DNA of 64,000 nt from Sphingomonas sanguinis (GTDB lineage Bacteria; Pseudomonadota; Alphaproteobacteria; Sphingomonadales; Sphingomonadaceae): contig NZ_CP079203.1 of NCBI RefSeq assembly GCF_019297835.1, forward strand, positions 3,972,001-4,036,000, written 5' to 3'. Position 1 is the first letter of the stretch; each line of letters starts with the position of its first letter. The notes under the pieces are model-generated. The model did not search any database. It worked only from the letters and a program-made list of their open reading frames with translations, and was not told where the DNA came from. Below are positions 53,738-61,610 of the stretch, in pieces. The position numbers were made by a program, and so were the translations under genes.

Positions 53738-55225
53738 ATGCCTGACCGCATGACGTTCGACCGACGCGATATCCTGCGCGCCGCCGCGTTCGGCGGGGCG
53801 GGGTGGCTGGCGGGGTGTACCGCCGGGCCGCTCGCGCCCAGACGCGCGCCGCAGCTGGCCTTCCCCGGCGTGCTGCCCAAGATCGGCACCACCCCGGCGA
53901 GCGCCAGCGACCCGCTGATGGATGATATCCAGCGGCGTACCGTCAGCTATTTCTGGAACACCACCGACCAGGTGACGGGGCTCGCCCCCGATCGCTGGCC
54001 GACGCCCAGTTTCGCCTCGATCGCCGCGGTCGGCTTTGCGCTGACCACCTATCCGATCGCGGCGACTCGGGGCTGGATTACCCGAGCCGCCGCAGCACAA
54101 CGCACGCTGGCCACGCTGCGTTTCTTCGCGAACGCCCCGCAAGGGCCGGACAAGGAGGGGATGACCGGCTATAAGGGCTTCTTCTATCATTTCCTGGGCG
54201 TCACCAAGGGGCATCGCTTCGCCAAGACCGAGCTGTCGACGATCGACACCGCACTGCTGCTGGGCGGTGTCCTCTTTGCGCAGACCTGGTTCGACGACGA
54301 GGCCGACCCGGCGGAGCGCGAAATCCGGGGGCTGGCCGACCAGCTCTACCGCGCAGTCGAATGGGACTGGATTACGCCGCGCAAGCCTTTCGTCTCGATG
54401 GGATGGCACCCGGAGAGCGGCTTCATCGGCTCGGACTGGAACATCTATAACGAGAGCCTGATCCTCTACGTCCTCGCGCTCGGCTCGCCGACGCACGCGC
54501 TGCCGCCCACGACCTGGGACGCCTGGACCGCCAAGTTCGACCCGTCCTGGGACGAGAAATATGACGATCCCTTCACCGCGTTCCCGCCCTTGTTCGGGCA
54601 TCAATATAGCCAGGTGTGGATCGATTTTCGCGGCCTGATGGACACTTATTCCAAGCGGCGTGGGTTCGGCTATTTCGAGAATAGCCGCCGCGCGACCTAT
54701 GCGCAGCGCCGCTATGCGATCAACAATCCCGGCCGCTGGCGCGGCTATGGCGAGAATGTCTGGGGGCTGACCGCCTGCGACGGGCCGGGCGACTTCGTCC
54801 GCGAGATCGACGGTCGCAACCGCGAATTCTTCTCCTACTCGGCGCGGGGGCCGGGCGACCGCGACGACGGGACGATCGCACCGACCGCCGCGCTCGGATC
54901 GGTGGCCTTCGCGCCGGAAATCGTGCTGCCTGCCGCGCGTGCGATGTATTCGACCTATGGCACCGCGATCTATGACCGTTACGGCTTTCGCGACAGCTTC
55001 AACCCGACGCTGACGCGAACCGACGTCAAGCTGCAGCATGGCAAGGTCGTGCCGTATATCGGCTGGGTCGCGGACGATTATCTGGGCATCGATCAGGGAC
55101 CGATCGCCTGCATGATCGAGAACTGGCGCAGCGGGCTGATCTGGAAGACGATGCAGAAGAACCCCTATATCCGCACCGGGCTGGAGCGCGCCGGGTTCTC
55201 GGGCGGCTGGCTTTCCGCCGCGTAG
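53738..55225 (+). CDS. GH144-type (Pfam glycoamylase-like) exported lipoprotein, probable endo-beta-1,2-glucanase
   Basis: 495 residues (ATG 53738; ATG 53750 is possible). A Tat-like signal FDRRDILRAAAFGGAG ends at lipobox LAGC (Cys27), so a lipid-anchored periplasmic enzyme. The body matches the PF10091 pattern, an (alpha/alpha)6 barrel: DIQRRTVSYFWNTTDQ, TGYKGFFYHFLGV, ELSTIDTALLLGGVL, WNIYNESLILYVLALGSPT, ENVWGLTACDGPGD, TIAPTAALGSVAFAPE. PF10091 members characterised biochemically are GH144 endo-beta-1,2-glucanases. With the GH3, LacI and TonB receptor beside it this fits a beta-1,2-glucan locus. Catalytic residues are not assigned here. Confidence 0.82.
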   Translation: MPDRMTFDRRDILRAAAFGGAGWLAGCTAGPLAPRRAPQLAFPGVLPKIGTTPASASDPLMDDIQRRTVSYFWNTTDQVTGLAPDRWPTPSFASIAAVGFALTTYPIAATRGWITRAAAAQRTLATLRFFANAPQGPDKEGMTGYKGFFYHFLGVTKGHRFAKTELSTIDTALLLGGVLFAQTWFDDEADPAEREIRGLADQLYRAVEWDWITPRKPFVSMGWHPESGFIGSDWNIYNESLILYVLALGSPTHALPPTTWDAWTAKFDPSWDEKYDDPFTAFPPLFGHQYSQVWIDFRGLMDTYSKRRGFGYFENSRRATYAQRRYAINNPGRWRGYGENVWGLTACDGPGDFVREIDGRNREFFSYSARGPGDRDDGTIAPTAALGSVAFAPEIVLPAARAMYSTYGTAIYDRYGFRDSFNPTLTRTDVKLQHGKVVPYIGWVADDYLGIDQGPIACMIENWRSGLIWKTMQKNPYIRTGLERAGFSGGWLSAA

Positions 55226-55310
55226 GGGATTGTTTTTTTGAGATGTTTGCGAGGGACGCTAACGCCTCATTGGCTTCCCGAACCACCCTAAGCCCGCCCT
55301 GTTAAGCGAT

Positions 55311-55335
55311 CCGGCGGAAGGAGCCGCCGGTTTGT
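55311..55335 (+). terminator. Hairpin terminator after the GH144-type gene
   Basis: A perfect seven-base stem CCGGCGG/CCGCCGG with a six-base loop is followed by TTTGT. It is 85 bases past the stop and abuts the end of the convergent gene. Confidence 0.6.
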
Positions 55336-55862
55336 CACCGCAATCGCTTATAGTGGAAATTGCGGACGAACGGCTCGCCCTGACCGTTGAGTCCTGCCGC
55401 AGACTCGGTCATCTCCTGGCCGTTCGCCGACACGATATAGACCCGTACCGATCCGAGCATCTTGGCCCTGGCAAGATTGAGCACGAGTATGTTGGGCGCC
55501 GGCGTCATGATGGCGGCGCTGTCCGCCTCGCTGGTTTCTCCCTCGCTGGGTGCCATCGTTCCATCGGGACGGAAGGATGTCGCCATGTGCCGAACGCTCC
55601 CGTCCCGCCCTGTAATGTCGACGACCATCCGCCACTTGCCATCACCGATGCCTTGAAAGCCGTAGACGACCTGCTTGGGCGGTGGTCCGTAGGTGCTCGG
55701 CATTCGTGTCATGTCCAACTCCCATTGGCCCATGAACGGCGATGGCGCTGTGGCCTCCGGTCGTACGACTTCCTGTCGGGCGGCGGCTCGGCTGGCCACG
55801 CCTGATATGGTCGCGGCAACGGCCAGGAAGAAGGCCGGTCGATGTAATGGCAAACGCAGCAT
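55335..55862 (-). CDS. Secreted protein of unknown function, 175 residues
   Basis: ATG 55862 has GGAGAGG five bases before it; signal peptide MLRLPLHRPAFFLAVAATIS... cleaved near ASRAAA (about 27). The mature part (FMGQWELDMTRMPSTYGPPP, GKWRMVVDITGRDGSVRHMA, GQGEPFVRNFHYKRL) looks like a small lipocalin/beta-sheet domain. I recognise no function; it lies convergent with the GH144-type gene and downstream of the PadR unit. Confidence 0.65.
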   Translation of the reverse strand: MLRLPLHRPAFFLAVAATISGVASRAAARQEVVRPEATAPSPFMGQWELDMTRMPSTYGPPPKQVVYGFQGIGDGKWRMVVDITGRDGSVRHMATSFRPDGTMAPSEGETSEADSAAIMTPAPNILVLNLARAKMLGSVRVYIVSANGQEMTESAAGLNGQGEPFVRNFHYKRLR

Positions 55863-55979
55863 GTGACCTCTCCATACATGGCCAAGGCACCGCCTCGGCG
55901 CGGGCACGTCCTCGCCGTCTTCGGAATGATGATTCCGAAGGGTTCGCAAAAATCCGTCAGTCGTCCGCCGTCGAAAGGA

Positions 55980-56624
55980 TCAGCCCGGCTGCTCGGTGGG
56001 ACCGATCCCGTAAAGCTCGGCATGCCGACGCATGACGACCAGAAGGATCGCCAGTTCGATCCCGACGACGCAGCCCTGGATCAGGGCCTGTCGGCTATCG
56101 AGGAAGAATACACTCATGAAGATGACGAGCGTGGTCATCCCGGCGAGTGTCCATAGCGACCAGCGAAGCGCGCCGGGCCAGTCGCGGTCCAGCAGCGACC
56201 ATGCCAGCCGCAAATGCCCGGTTCCGGCGCCGAGTTGAAGGAGAGCCAGCGCCGGAATGGCACCCAGATAAGTGGGACGCAGCAACGCCTCATGCGATGC
56301 CCCGACGAGGAGTGCCCCGGAAAGGCCGCGCTGATCGGGATAGAGATAGGGCAGGCCAAGGACCGCGCAGCCGATTTCGATCGCGGCCATGGGCACCATG
56401 ATGCCCAGCGCCAGGGCATAGCTGGTCAGGACAAACCGTCCTTTCGCGCTGCCCAACATTTCCCGCCACGCCGCCACGAGACAGCCTGCCGCAAAGGACA
56501 GCGCCTGGCCATCGTCGGCGGCGACATGATATTCGGCATTCATGGCCTGTGACCAGCTTCGCCGGTCCTCCCCCATGCACGCCGTCGCGATCGCCATGAT
56601 CGCGCGGGACAACGATAGCGTCAT
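55980..56624 (-). CDS. Integral membrane protein paired with PadR
   Basis: 214 residues; four membrane helices (about 66-88, 108-130, 152-172 and 178-200). The short cytoplasmic N-terminus and ATGA overlap with the PadR stop are typical of the small membrane proteins cotranscribed with PadR regulators. No transporter motif can be seen. Likely the target of the PadR protein and possibly its sensor. Confidence 0.7.
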   Translation of the reverse strand: MTLSLSRAIMAIATACMGEDRRSWSQAMNAEYHVAADDGQALSFAAGCLVAAWREMLGSAKGRFVLTSYALALGIMVPMAAIEIGCAVLGLPYLYPDQRGLSGALLVGASHEALLRPTYLGAIPALALLQLGAGTGHLRLAWSLLDRDWPGALRWSLWTLAGMTTLVIFMSVFFLDSRQALIQGCVVGIELAILLVVMRRHAELYGIGPTEQPG

Positions 56625-56923
56625 GCCAGCATCTCCTTGCCCGAAAGCGCGCCGTCCTCTCCGGCCAATTCCACGGCCAGCGCGAAGCCGCTCGCGGTCA
56701 GCTGATAGACATGGCGGGGCGGACGCCCGATCTGCGCAGGCTCACGCCATTCCGCTTCGACCAGTCCATTGTCGCTCATTCGCATCAACAACGGATACAG
56801 CGTACCCGATGACAGCCCCGTGTCTTTCAACAGGTCATAGCCATGCCGCCATTCGCTGCGCTGCCTGGACAGGGCCGCCAGGATAAGGCGCATCTGTTTC
56901 GAAGGTTGCCTGTTCCGTGCCAT
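56621..56923 (-). CDS. PadR-family transcriptional regulator
   Basis: 100 residues from ATG 56923. Winged helix at about 8-82 (MRLILAALSRQRSEWRHGYD, TGLSSGTLYPLLMRMSDNGL, GRPPRHVYQLTASGFALA), a textbook PadR domain. An ACATATGT palindrome lies 12 bases upstream, covering an earlier ATG at 56938, which argues for the internal start. It overlaps the membrane-protein gene; together they form a small autoregulated unit. Confidence 0.9.
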   Translation of the reverse strand: MARNRQPSKQMRLILAALSRQRSEWRHGYDLLKDTGLSSGTLYPLLMRMSDNGLVEAEWREPAQIGRPPRHVYQLTASGFALAVELAGEDGALSGKEMLA

Positions 56924-56934
56924 GCCCCATGGCA

Positions 56935-56942
56935 ACATATGT
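56935..56942. promoter_or_regulatory. ACATATGT palindrome before PadR
   Basis: PadR proteins commonly bind ATGT/ACAT palindromes near their own start. The AT-rich patch (TAAATCTACATATGTTG on the minus strand) could combine -10 and operator. Confidence 0.35.
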
Positions 56943-57173
56943 AGATTTAAGAGTCAACGGGTATCGTCCGAGGCGCGGGGATGCGACGCGATGAGGCGGT
57001 AGTCAGGCTGAAGGTGGTCCCTCAGCTTCGATAGGAGGGGCGGATCGACAACGTCCGATCCAAAGGTTCATCGCGAACCAGTGCCGCCATATTGTTTTGG
57101 GGGGGCGAGATAGTGTCGCCGATCGCACCATGTCGGCATAAAGCGCAGATTTCTGTCGCTTTTGCCTTTACAA

Positions 57174-57248
57174 TGGTGACCCCTACGGGAATCGAACCCG
57201 TGTTTCAGCCGTGAAAGGGCCGCGTCCTAACCGCTAGACGAAGGGGCC
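57174..57248 (-). tRNA. tRNA-Glu (anticodon UUC)
   Basis: Read on the minus strand: acceptor GGCCCCT pairs with AGGGGTC (one G-U), D-arm with GGTTAGGA, anticodon loop CTTTCAC, T-arm ACGGG-TTCGATT-CCCGT, and CCA is encoded (57174-57176). All four arms fold. Confidence 0.96.
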
Positions 57249-57305
57249 GCCGGGTGGCGTGGAGGGGCCTCTAAGGGAGGGTGCCAGAACCGTCAAGCGC
57301 TTTTT

Positions 57306-59060
57306 TTAGTCGGCCCATGCGGCATCCTCGACATGGAGTTCGGCGACGTCGCGGCCGGACCAGTCGTCGACCTTGGCGCGGCCGACCAGCCACAGGCGGC
57401 GGGTGCTGCCTGCACCGAGCAGCGCCTGGCCCAGCGCGGTGTCGGCCTGGCGGAAGGCCATGGCTTTCAGGCTGCGGCCATCGGCGCCCGCGACGATGGC
57501 GCGGACGTGATTCGTGCCGACCAGATCGGCGCGGATCACGCGAAACGGTCCGGCGGCGATGCGCGGGGCGGGCCAGCCCATGCCATAGGGGCCGCCCGCC
57601 TCCATCGCGCCGACCAGGCCGGGATTGACCCCGCCGGGGGCCAGCACCGCATCGACCAGCAGCGCGCGGCCCGCGCTGGCGCGGACGACGGTGTCGGCGA
57701 GGCGTTCCTCCAGGAAGTCTGCGAGTTCGGCGATACGGTGCGCCTCGACCGTCAGGCCCGCCGCCATGGCGTGGCCGCCGCCCGCGATCAGCAGGCCGTG
57801 CTCCTTGGCGGCCAGGATCGCCGCACCCAGGTCGACGCCGGAGATGGAGCGGCCCGAGCCCTTTCCGATCCCATGTTCGTCCACCGCGATGACGATGGCG
57901 GGGCGGTCCAGCTTTTCCTTCAGCCGACCGGCGACGATGCCGATGACGCCGGGATGCCAGCCTTCGCCCGAAACCACCGCGACCTGTCGATTGCGGTCTA
58001 CGGTAGTTTCAGCGGTGGCCTGCATGCCCGCTTCGATCGCGCGGCGTTCGTCGTTGAAGTGGTTGAGTTCCTCGGCGATGGCGCGCGCCTCGGCGGGATC
58101 ATCGGTGGTCAGCAACCGCACGCCCAGATCGGCACGGCCGACGCGGCCACCTGCGTTGATCCGTGGCCCCAGCGCAAAGCCCAGGTCGGAGCAGGTCGGC
58201 GCGCGGGTCAATCGGGCGGCGTCGGTCAGTGCGGCGAGGCCGATATTGCGTCGCTGCGCCATGACCTTCAGGCCCTGGGCGACGAAGGCGCGGTTCAGGC
58301 CCTTGAGCTGGGCGACGTCCGCCACGGTGCCCAGCGCCACGAGGTCGAGCAGATCGAGCAGGCGTGGCTCGGCCCGGTCCGCGAAGAAGCCGCGCGTCCG
58401 CAGGGTGCGGATCAGCGCGGCGCCGAGCAGGAAGCAGACGCCCACCGCCGCCAGATGGCCGTGCGCCGCGCCTTCGGCCTCGTCCAGGCGGTTGGGGTTC
58501 ACGACCGCATGCGCGCGGGGTAATTCGGTCGCGCATTTATGGTGATCGACGACCAGTATCTCGATCCCGGCGTCTTGCGCGGCCGCCAGCGGCTCGAACG
58601 CCTGGGCGCCGCAATCGACGGTGACGATCAGGTTCGCGCCCTCGGCCTGAAGGCGCAGCAGCGCCGCCTCGGTCGGGCCATAGCCCTCGGTCATGCGGTC
58701 GGGAATATAGGCGCGCGGCGACAGGCCCAGATCGCGGAGCAGGCGTACCAGCACGGCGGCCGAGGTCGCACCGTCGACATCGTAATCGCCGAAGATGGCG
58801 ACCGGCTCGCCCGCGATCACGGCGTCGGCGAGGCGGGCGGCGGCCCGGTCCATGTCGCGGAAGATCGACGGATCGGGCATGAAACCCCGGATCGAGGGCG
58901 TGCGATGCGCTTCGACCTCGTCGGGCGGGCATCCTCGGGCGAGGAGCAGCTGAGCGACCAGATCGTCATGGCCCAAGCCATCGCGCGCATCGGCGGCGAG
59001 CGCACGCCAGCGCCAGGGCTGGCCCAGGATCGATTGGGCGATGCCGAGAACGTCGGTCAT
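57306..59060 (-). CDS. recJ: Single-stranded-DNA exonuclease RecJ
   Basis: 584 residues from ATG 59060. The DHH phosphoesterase motifs are intact: IFGDYDVDGATSAAV (about residues 90-104), VTVDCGAQA, VDHHKCATELP, and the DHHA1 segment GGGHAMAAG. An N-terminal RecJ lead (LLARGCPPDEVEAHRTPSIR) and the C-terminal OB-fold part complete the enzyme, of normal length. It degrades ssDNA 5'-to-3' in mismatch, base-excision and RecF repair. It stands alone between tRNA-Glu and the oxygenase gene. Confidence 0.95.
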   Translation of the reverse strand: MTDVLGIAQSILGQPWRWRALAADARDGLGHDDLVAQLLLARGCPPDEVEAHRTPSIRGFMPDPSIFRDMDRAAARLADAVIAGEPVAIFGDYDVDGATSAAVLVRLLRDLGLSPRAYIPDRMTEGYGPTEAALLRLQAEGANLIVTVDCGAQAFEPLAAAQDAGIEILVVDHHKCATELPRAHAVVNPNRLDEAEGAAHGHLAAVGVCFLLGAALIRTLRTRGFFADRAEPRLLDLLDLVALGTVADVAQLKGLNRAFVAQGLKVMAQRRNIGLAALTDAARLTRAPTCSDLGFALGPRINAGGRVGRADLGVRLLTTDDPAEARAIAEELNHFNDERRAIEAGMQATAETTVDRNRQVAVVSGEGWHPGVIGIVAGRLKEKLDRPAIVIAVDEHGIGKGSGRSISGVDLGAAILAAKEHGLLIAGGGHAMAAGLTVEAHRIAELADFLEERLADTVVRASAGRALLVDAVLAPGGVNPGLVGAMEAGGPYGMGWPAPRIAAGPFRVIRADLVGTNHVRAIVAGADGRSLKAMAFRQADTALGQALLGAGSTRRLWLVGRAKVDDWSGRDVAELHVEDAAWAD

Positions 59061-59151
59061 GGGCGGAACTTGAAATGGGGGAACGTCACGCGAACGCCAT
59101 GCCACGGAGCGCAGAGTCGCGACAAGGGCACGTCGCGACCGGGAAGCCCGA

Positions 59152-59838
59152 TCAGCTGACCCAGTTGCCCTCGCGAAACCATTTGGTGATGACGTATTTG
59201 GTGCCCTCGATGACGGGCATGCCCTCGTGCAGCGTCATTTCGTTCGGGCTGCCGTCGAGCTTCATGTTGTTCCAGGCGAGCAGCAGGCCCTGTCGCGGGG
59301 CGACGCGGATGCCCGCCTGGGGGAACCAGGTCGCGCCGCCTTCGGGCACGTCGTTCAGGTAGATCATCGCGGTCCAGGTCCGCTGTCCGCCATGGACGCG
59401 CACCTTTTCCCAATAGCTTTCGCTTTCGTGGAAATAGTCGTGATGCGCGCGGAACTGCTGGCCGGGGGCGTAGCGCTGTCCCTGCATCGTCTCGCCCTGC
59501 TCGGGAGCGATGCCAAGCAGCGCGGCGATCGATTCGTCGATCGGCTGAACATCGGGGGACCAGCGCGCCATGTCGCAGCTTTCCGAGGTGCGGAACCCGT
59601 AATCGGGCCGGTCGGAGAGCAGGGTCGAGGGTCGCCGATTGGCGTCGATCATCTCCATCAGCGTGCCGCACTGCGCGGGCGTCAGGAAGTCGGGATAATA
59701 ATAGATTTGCGCCGTATCGGTCGCCACGCGGGTCACGGCCGGGTTCGCATCGAGATGCTCGGCGACGGTGACTCCGAAACGGGCGCGCAACGGAGAGGCG
59801 GCGGGATGGCCCTTCGGCTTCCTCTGGAAGAACGACAT
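59152..59838 (-). CDS. 2-oxoglutarate/Fe(II) oxygenase, prolyl 4-hydroxylase type
   Basis: 228 residues from ATG 59838 (MSFFQRKPKGH). P4Hc fold: IYYYPDFLTPAQCGTLMEMI at the N-side; the iron ligands HxD in FRAHHDYFHES; the distal His in MTLHEGMPVIEGTKYVITKWF, with the 2-oxoglutarate-binding Lys following. YLNDVPEGGATWFPQAGIRV is diagnostic. It probably hydroxylates proline in a protein or small molecule. Cytoplasmic; 73 bases downstream of the RcnB-like gene on the same strand. Confidence 0.9.
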   Translation of the reverse strand: MSFFQRKPKGHPAASPLRARFGVTVAEHLDANPAVTRVATDTAQIYYYPDFLTPAQCGTLMEMIDANRRPSTLLSDRPDYGFRTSESCDMARWSPDVQPIDESIAALLGIAPEQGETMQGQRYAPGQQFRAHHDYFHESESYWEKVRVHGGQRTWTAMIYLNDVPEGGATWFPQAGIRVAPRQGLLLAWNNMKLDGSPNEMTLHEGMPVIEGTKYVITKWFREGNWVS

Positions 59839-59911
59839 GGTCGCCGATGTGCGACGATGCGCGGCCAAAGACAAGAGGGGAGGGACGCTCTTCGCGCCCC
59901 TCCCGCCCCGA

Positions 59912-60898
59912 TCACCAGAAGATGTCGTACACCACGTCGACCACCAGCCCGCTGCGCAGGTCGACCAGGATCGCGTCATTGTAATAACGCACCCACCGAT
60001 ACGAGCCGTAAGCGGGCGGCAGGCGATAGGCGTAAGGATCGTCCAGCCAGTAATTCTGGCCGAAGAACATCGGCTCCAGGATCACCCCGCTGGAGAAACG
60101 CTGATAGCTATAGCCGCCATTCGGCCCGTAATAGCGGGGCAGGTGATAGGCGCCGCGGTTGAGCGAGCGCCAGCTCATCCAGTCATAGCGCCGGTCGCGC
60201 CGCCAGCTGCGGTTCCACTGGTCCGCCCAGGCGCGACGCTCGGCAAAGCCATAGGACTGGTTGCTCTGGTCGCGCCAGTCGCCGAAGCTGCGCCGCCAGC
60301 GGTCACGGTCGTCACGCTGGCGACGTTCGTCGTCGCGCCAGCGCCCGTCCTGCCCCTGCCACTGGCGTTGGTCCTGCCATTGGCGCTCGTCCTGCCAGCG
60401 GGACTGGCGATTGTCGCGCCAGCCGCCGGGGCCGCTATTCTGGCGGTCGACCCGCACGCCGCTGGGGCCGGGATCGGGCCGGGGCATGGGCGCGGGCTGC
60501 GCCTGGTCGCGCCAGCGGCCGCGATTGCCCCAGGCGCGCTCCTCGCCAGGGACGGGGGCGGGCGAAGGCTCGGGCCGGTCGCGCCAGCGCTCGCCGCGTC
60601 CGCCGCCGTCGCGCGGGCCGGGTTGGGGAGCGGGCTGCGGCGGGCGCGGCGCCTCGGCATGATCCGGGCGGAAGGCCGGGCGGTTTTCGGGGAAGGATTC
60701 GCGGTTGTTGAAGACCGGACGCGATTCGCTGCGCTCCAGTCGACCAGCGGGGCCGCCGGGATCGCCACGCGGCGGGCCGCCTTCCCGGCGACCTTGCGGG
60801 CCGTGATCCATGACCGCCTGCGCGCTCACCATGCCGGGCATCGCCCCCGCCACCATCGCGGTCGCCGCCAGAAGAGCCGCCATCCAATGCCTGTTCAT
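59912..60898 (-). CDS. RcnB-family periplasmic protein with Arg/Trp/Gln-rich repeat region
   Basis: 328 residues from ATG 60898 (MNRHWMAALLAATAMVAG; cleavage near SAQA). Long low-complexity region about 25-225 rich in Arg, Pro, Asp, Gln and Trp, with runs like QWQDQRQWQGQDGRW. The C-terminal ~90 residues carry the RcnB motif (LPRYYGPNGGYSY, YWLDDPYAYRLPPAYGSYRWVRYYNDAILVDLRSGLVVDVVYDIFW pieces). E. coli RcnB modulates Ni/Co efflux, but most homologues have unknown roles. The disordered region is far longer than in E. coli RcnB. Confidence 0.82.
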   Translation of the reverse strand: MNRHWMAALLAATAMVAGAMPGMVSAQAVMDHGPQGRREGGPPRGDPGGPAGRLERSESRPVFNNRESFPENRPAFRPDHAEAPRPPQPAPQPGPRDGGGRGERWRDRPEPSPAPVPGEERAWGNRGRWRDQAQPAPMPRPDPGPSGVRVDRQNSGPGGWRDNRQSRWQDERQWQDQRQWQGQDGRWRDDERRQRDDRDRWRRSFGDWRDQSNQSYGFAERRAWADQWNRSWRRDRRYDWMSWRSLNRGAYHLPRYYGPNGGYSYQRFSSGVILEPMFFGQNYWLDDPYAYRLPPAYGSYRWVRYYNDAILVDLRSGLVVDVVYDIFW

Positions 60899-61022
60899 CG
60901 TCGCCCAGTCCCATGTGTCGGCGCACGAGCCGACCCCGATCATGAGACGGTTTCTGCCACACCTGCGTTGAGCGGTTGCTGAACTGGCCTGTCAGCAACG
61001 GGAAAGAATTGTGGCGGCCGCG

Positions 61023-61574
61023 TCATTCTTCGCGCATCGCGCCGGGGACCAGCGCCGGTACGGTGCGGGCGGCGTCGGCCGGATCGGTGCCGGGCATCGG
61101 CGCGGCGGGAATGGTCTCCTCGCCCCGTGCGGCGCGGGCGGCCCGCTGGATCGCCTCGACCAGCCGGGGGTAGATGCCGCAGCGGCAGAGATTGGTGATC
61201 TGGCTGCGGATCAGCTCTTCGGACGGGTCGGGGTTCTTGTGGATCAGCGCGGCGGCGGCCATCACCATGCCGGGGATGCAATATCCGCATTGGCCGACAT
61301 TGGCGGCGAGGAACGCTTGCTGGACGGGGTGCGTGCGGTCGCGCGACAGACCCTCGATGGTGGTGACGACGCTGCCCTCGATCCGGCCGATCGGCACCTG
61401 ACAGCTGCGGACGGCGCGGCCGTCTATGTCGACCGTGCACGCGCCGCAATCGCCCGTGCCACAGCCATATTTGGTACCGGTCAGGTTCGAGGCATCGCGG
61501 AGCGCCCAGAGCAAGGGCGTGTCGGGCGGCAGGCGATAGCGGACGGGCTGGTTGTTGACGGTGAAGCTGGACAT
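61023..61574 (-). CDS. [2Fe-2S] small subunit of a molybdenum hydroxylase (IorA-like), no adjacent large subunit
   Basis: 183 residues. Plant-type ferredoxin cluster CGCGTGDCGAC...C (about 37-57) and a second [2Fe-2S] domain QCGYCIPGMVMAA and NLCRCGIYPRLVEAI, as in isoquinoline 1-oxidoreductase and aldehyde-oxidase small subunits. A 30-residue Ala/Pro-rich tail follows the domain. Its stop precedes the RcnB gene, and upstream is the CoA-transferase gene, so the molybdopterin subunit is not beside it and must be encoded elsewhere or be absent. Confidence 0.88.
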   Translation of the reverse strand: MSSFTVNNQPVRYRLPPDTPLLWALRDASNLTGTKYGCGTGDCGACTVDIDGRAVRSCQVPIGRIEGSVVTTIEGLSRDRTHPVQQAFLAANVGQCGYCIPGMVMAAAALIHKNPDPSEELIRSQITNLCRCGIYPRLVEAIQRAARAARGEETIPAAPMPGTDPADAARTVPALVPGAMREE

Positions 61575-61610
61575 CGCGAACGCCCGCTTAGCCGATGCGC
61601 GGGGCGGGGG

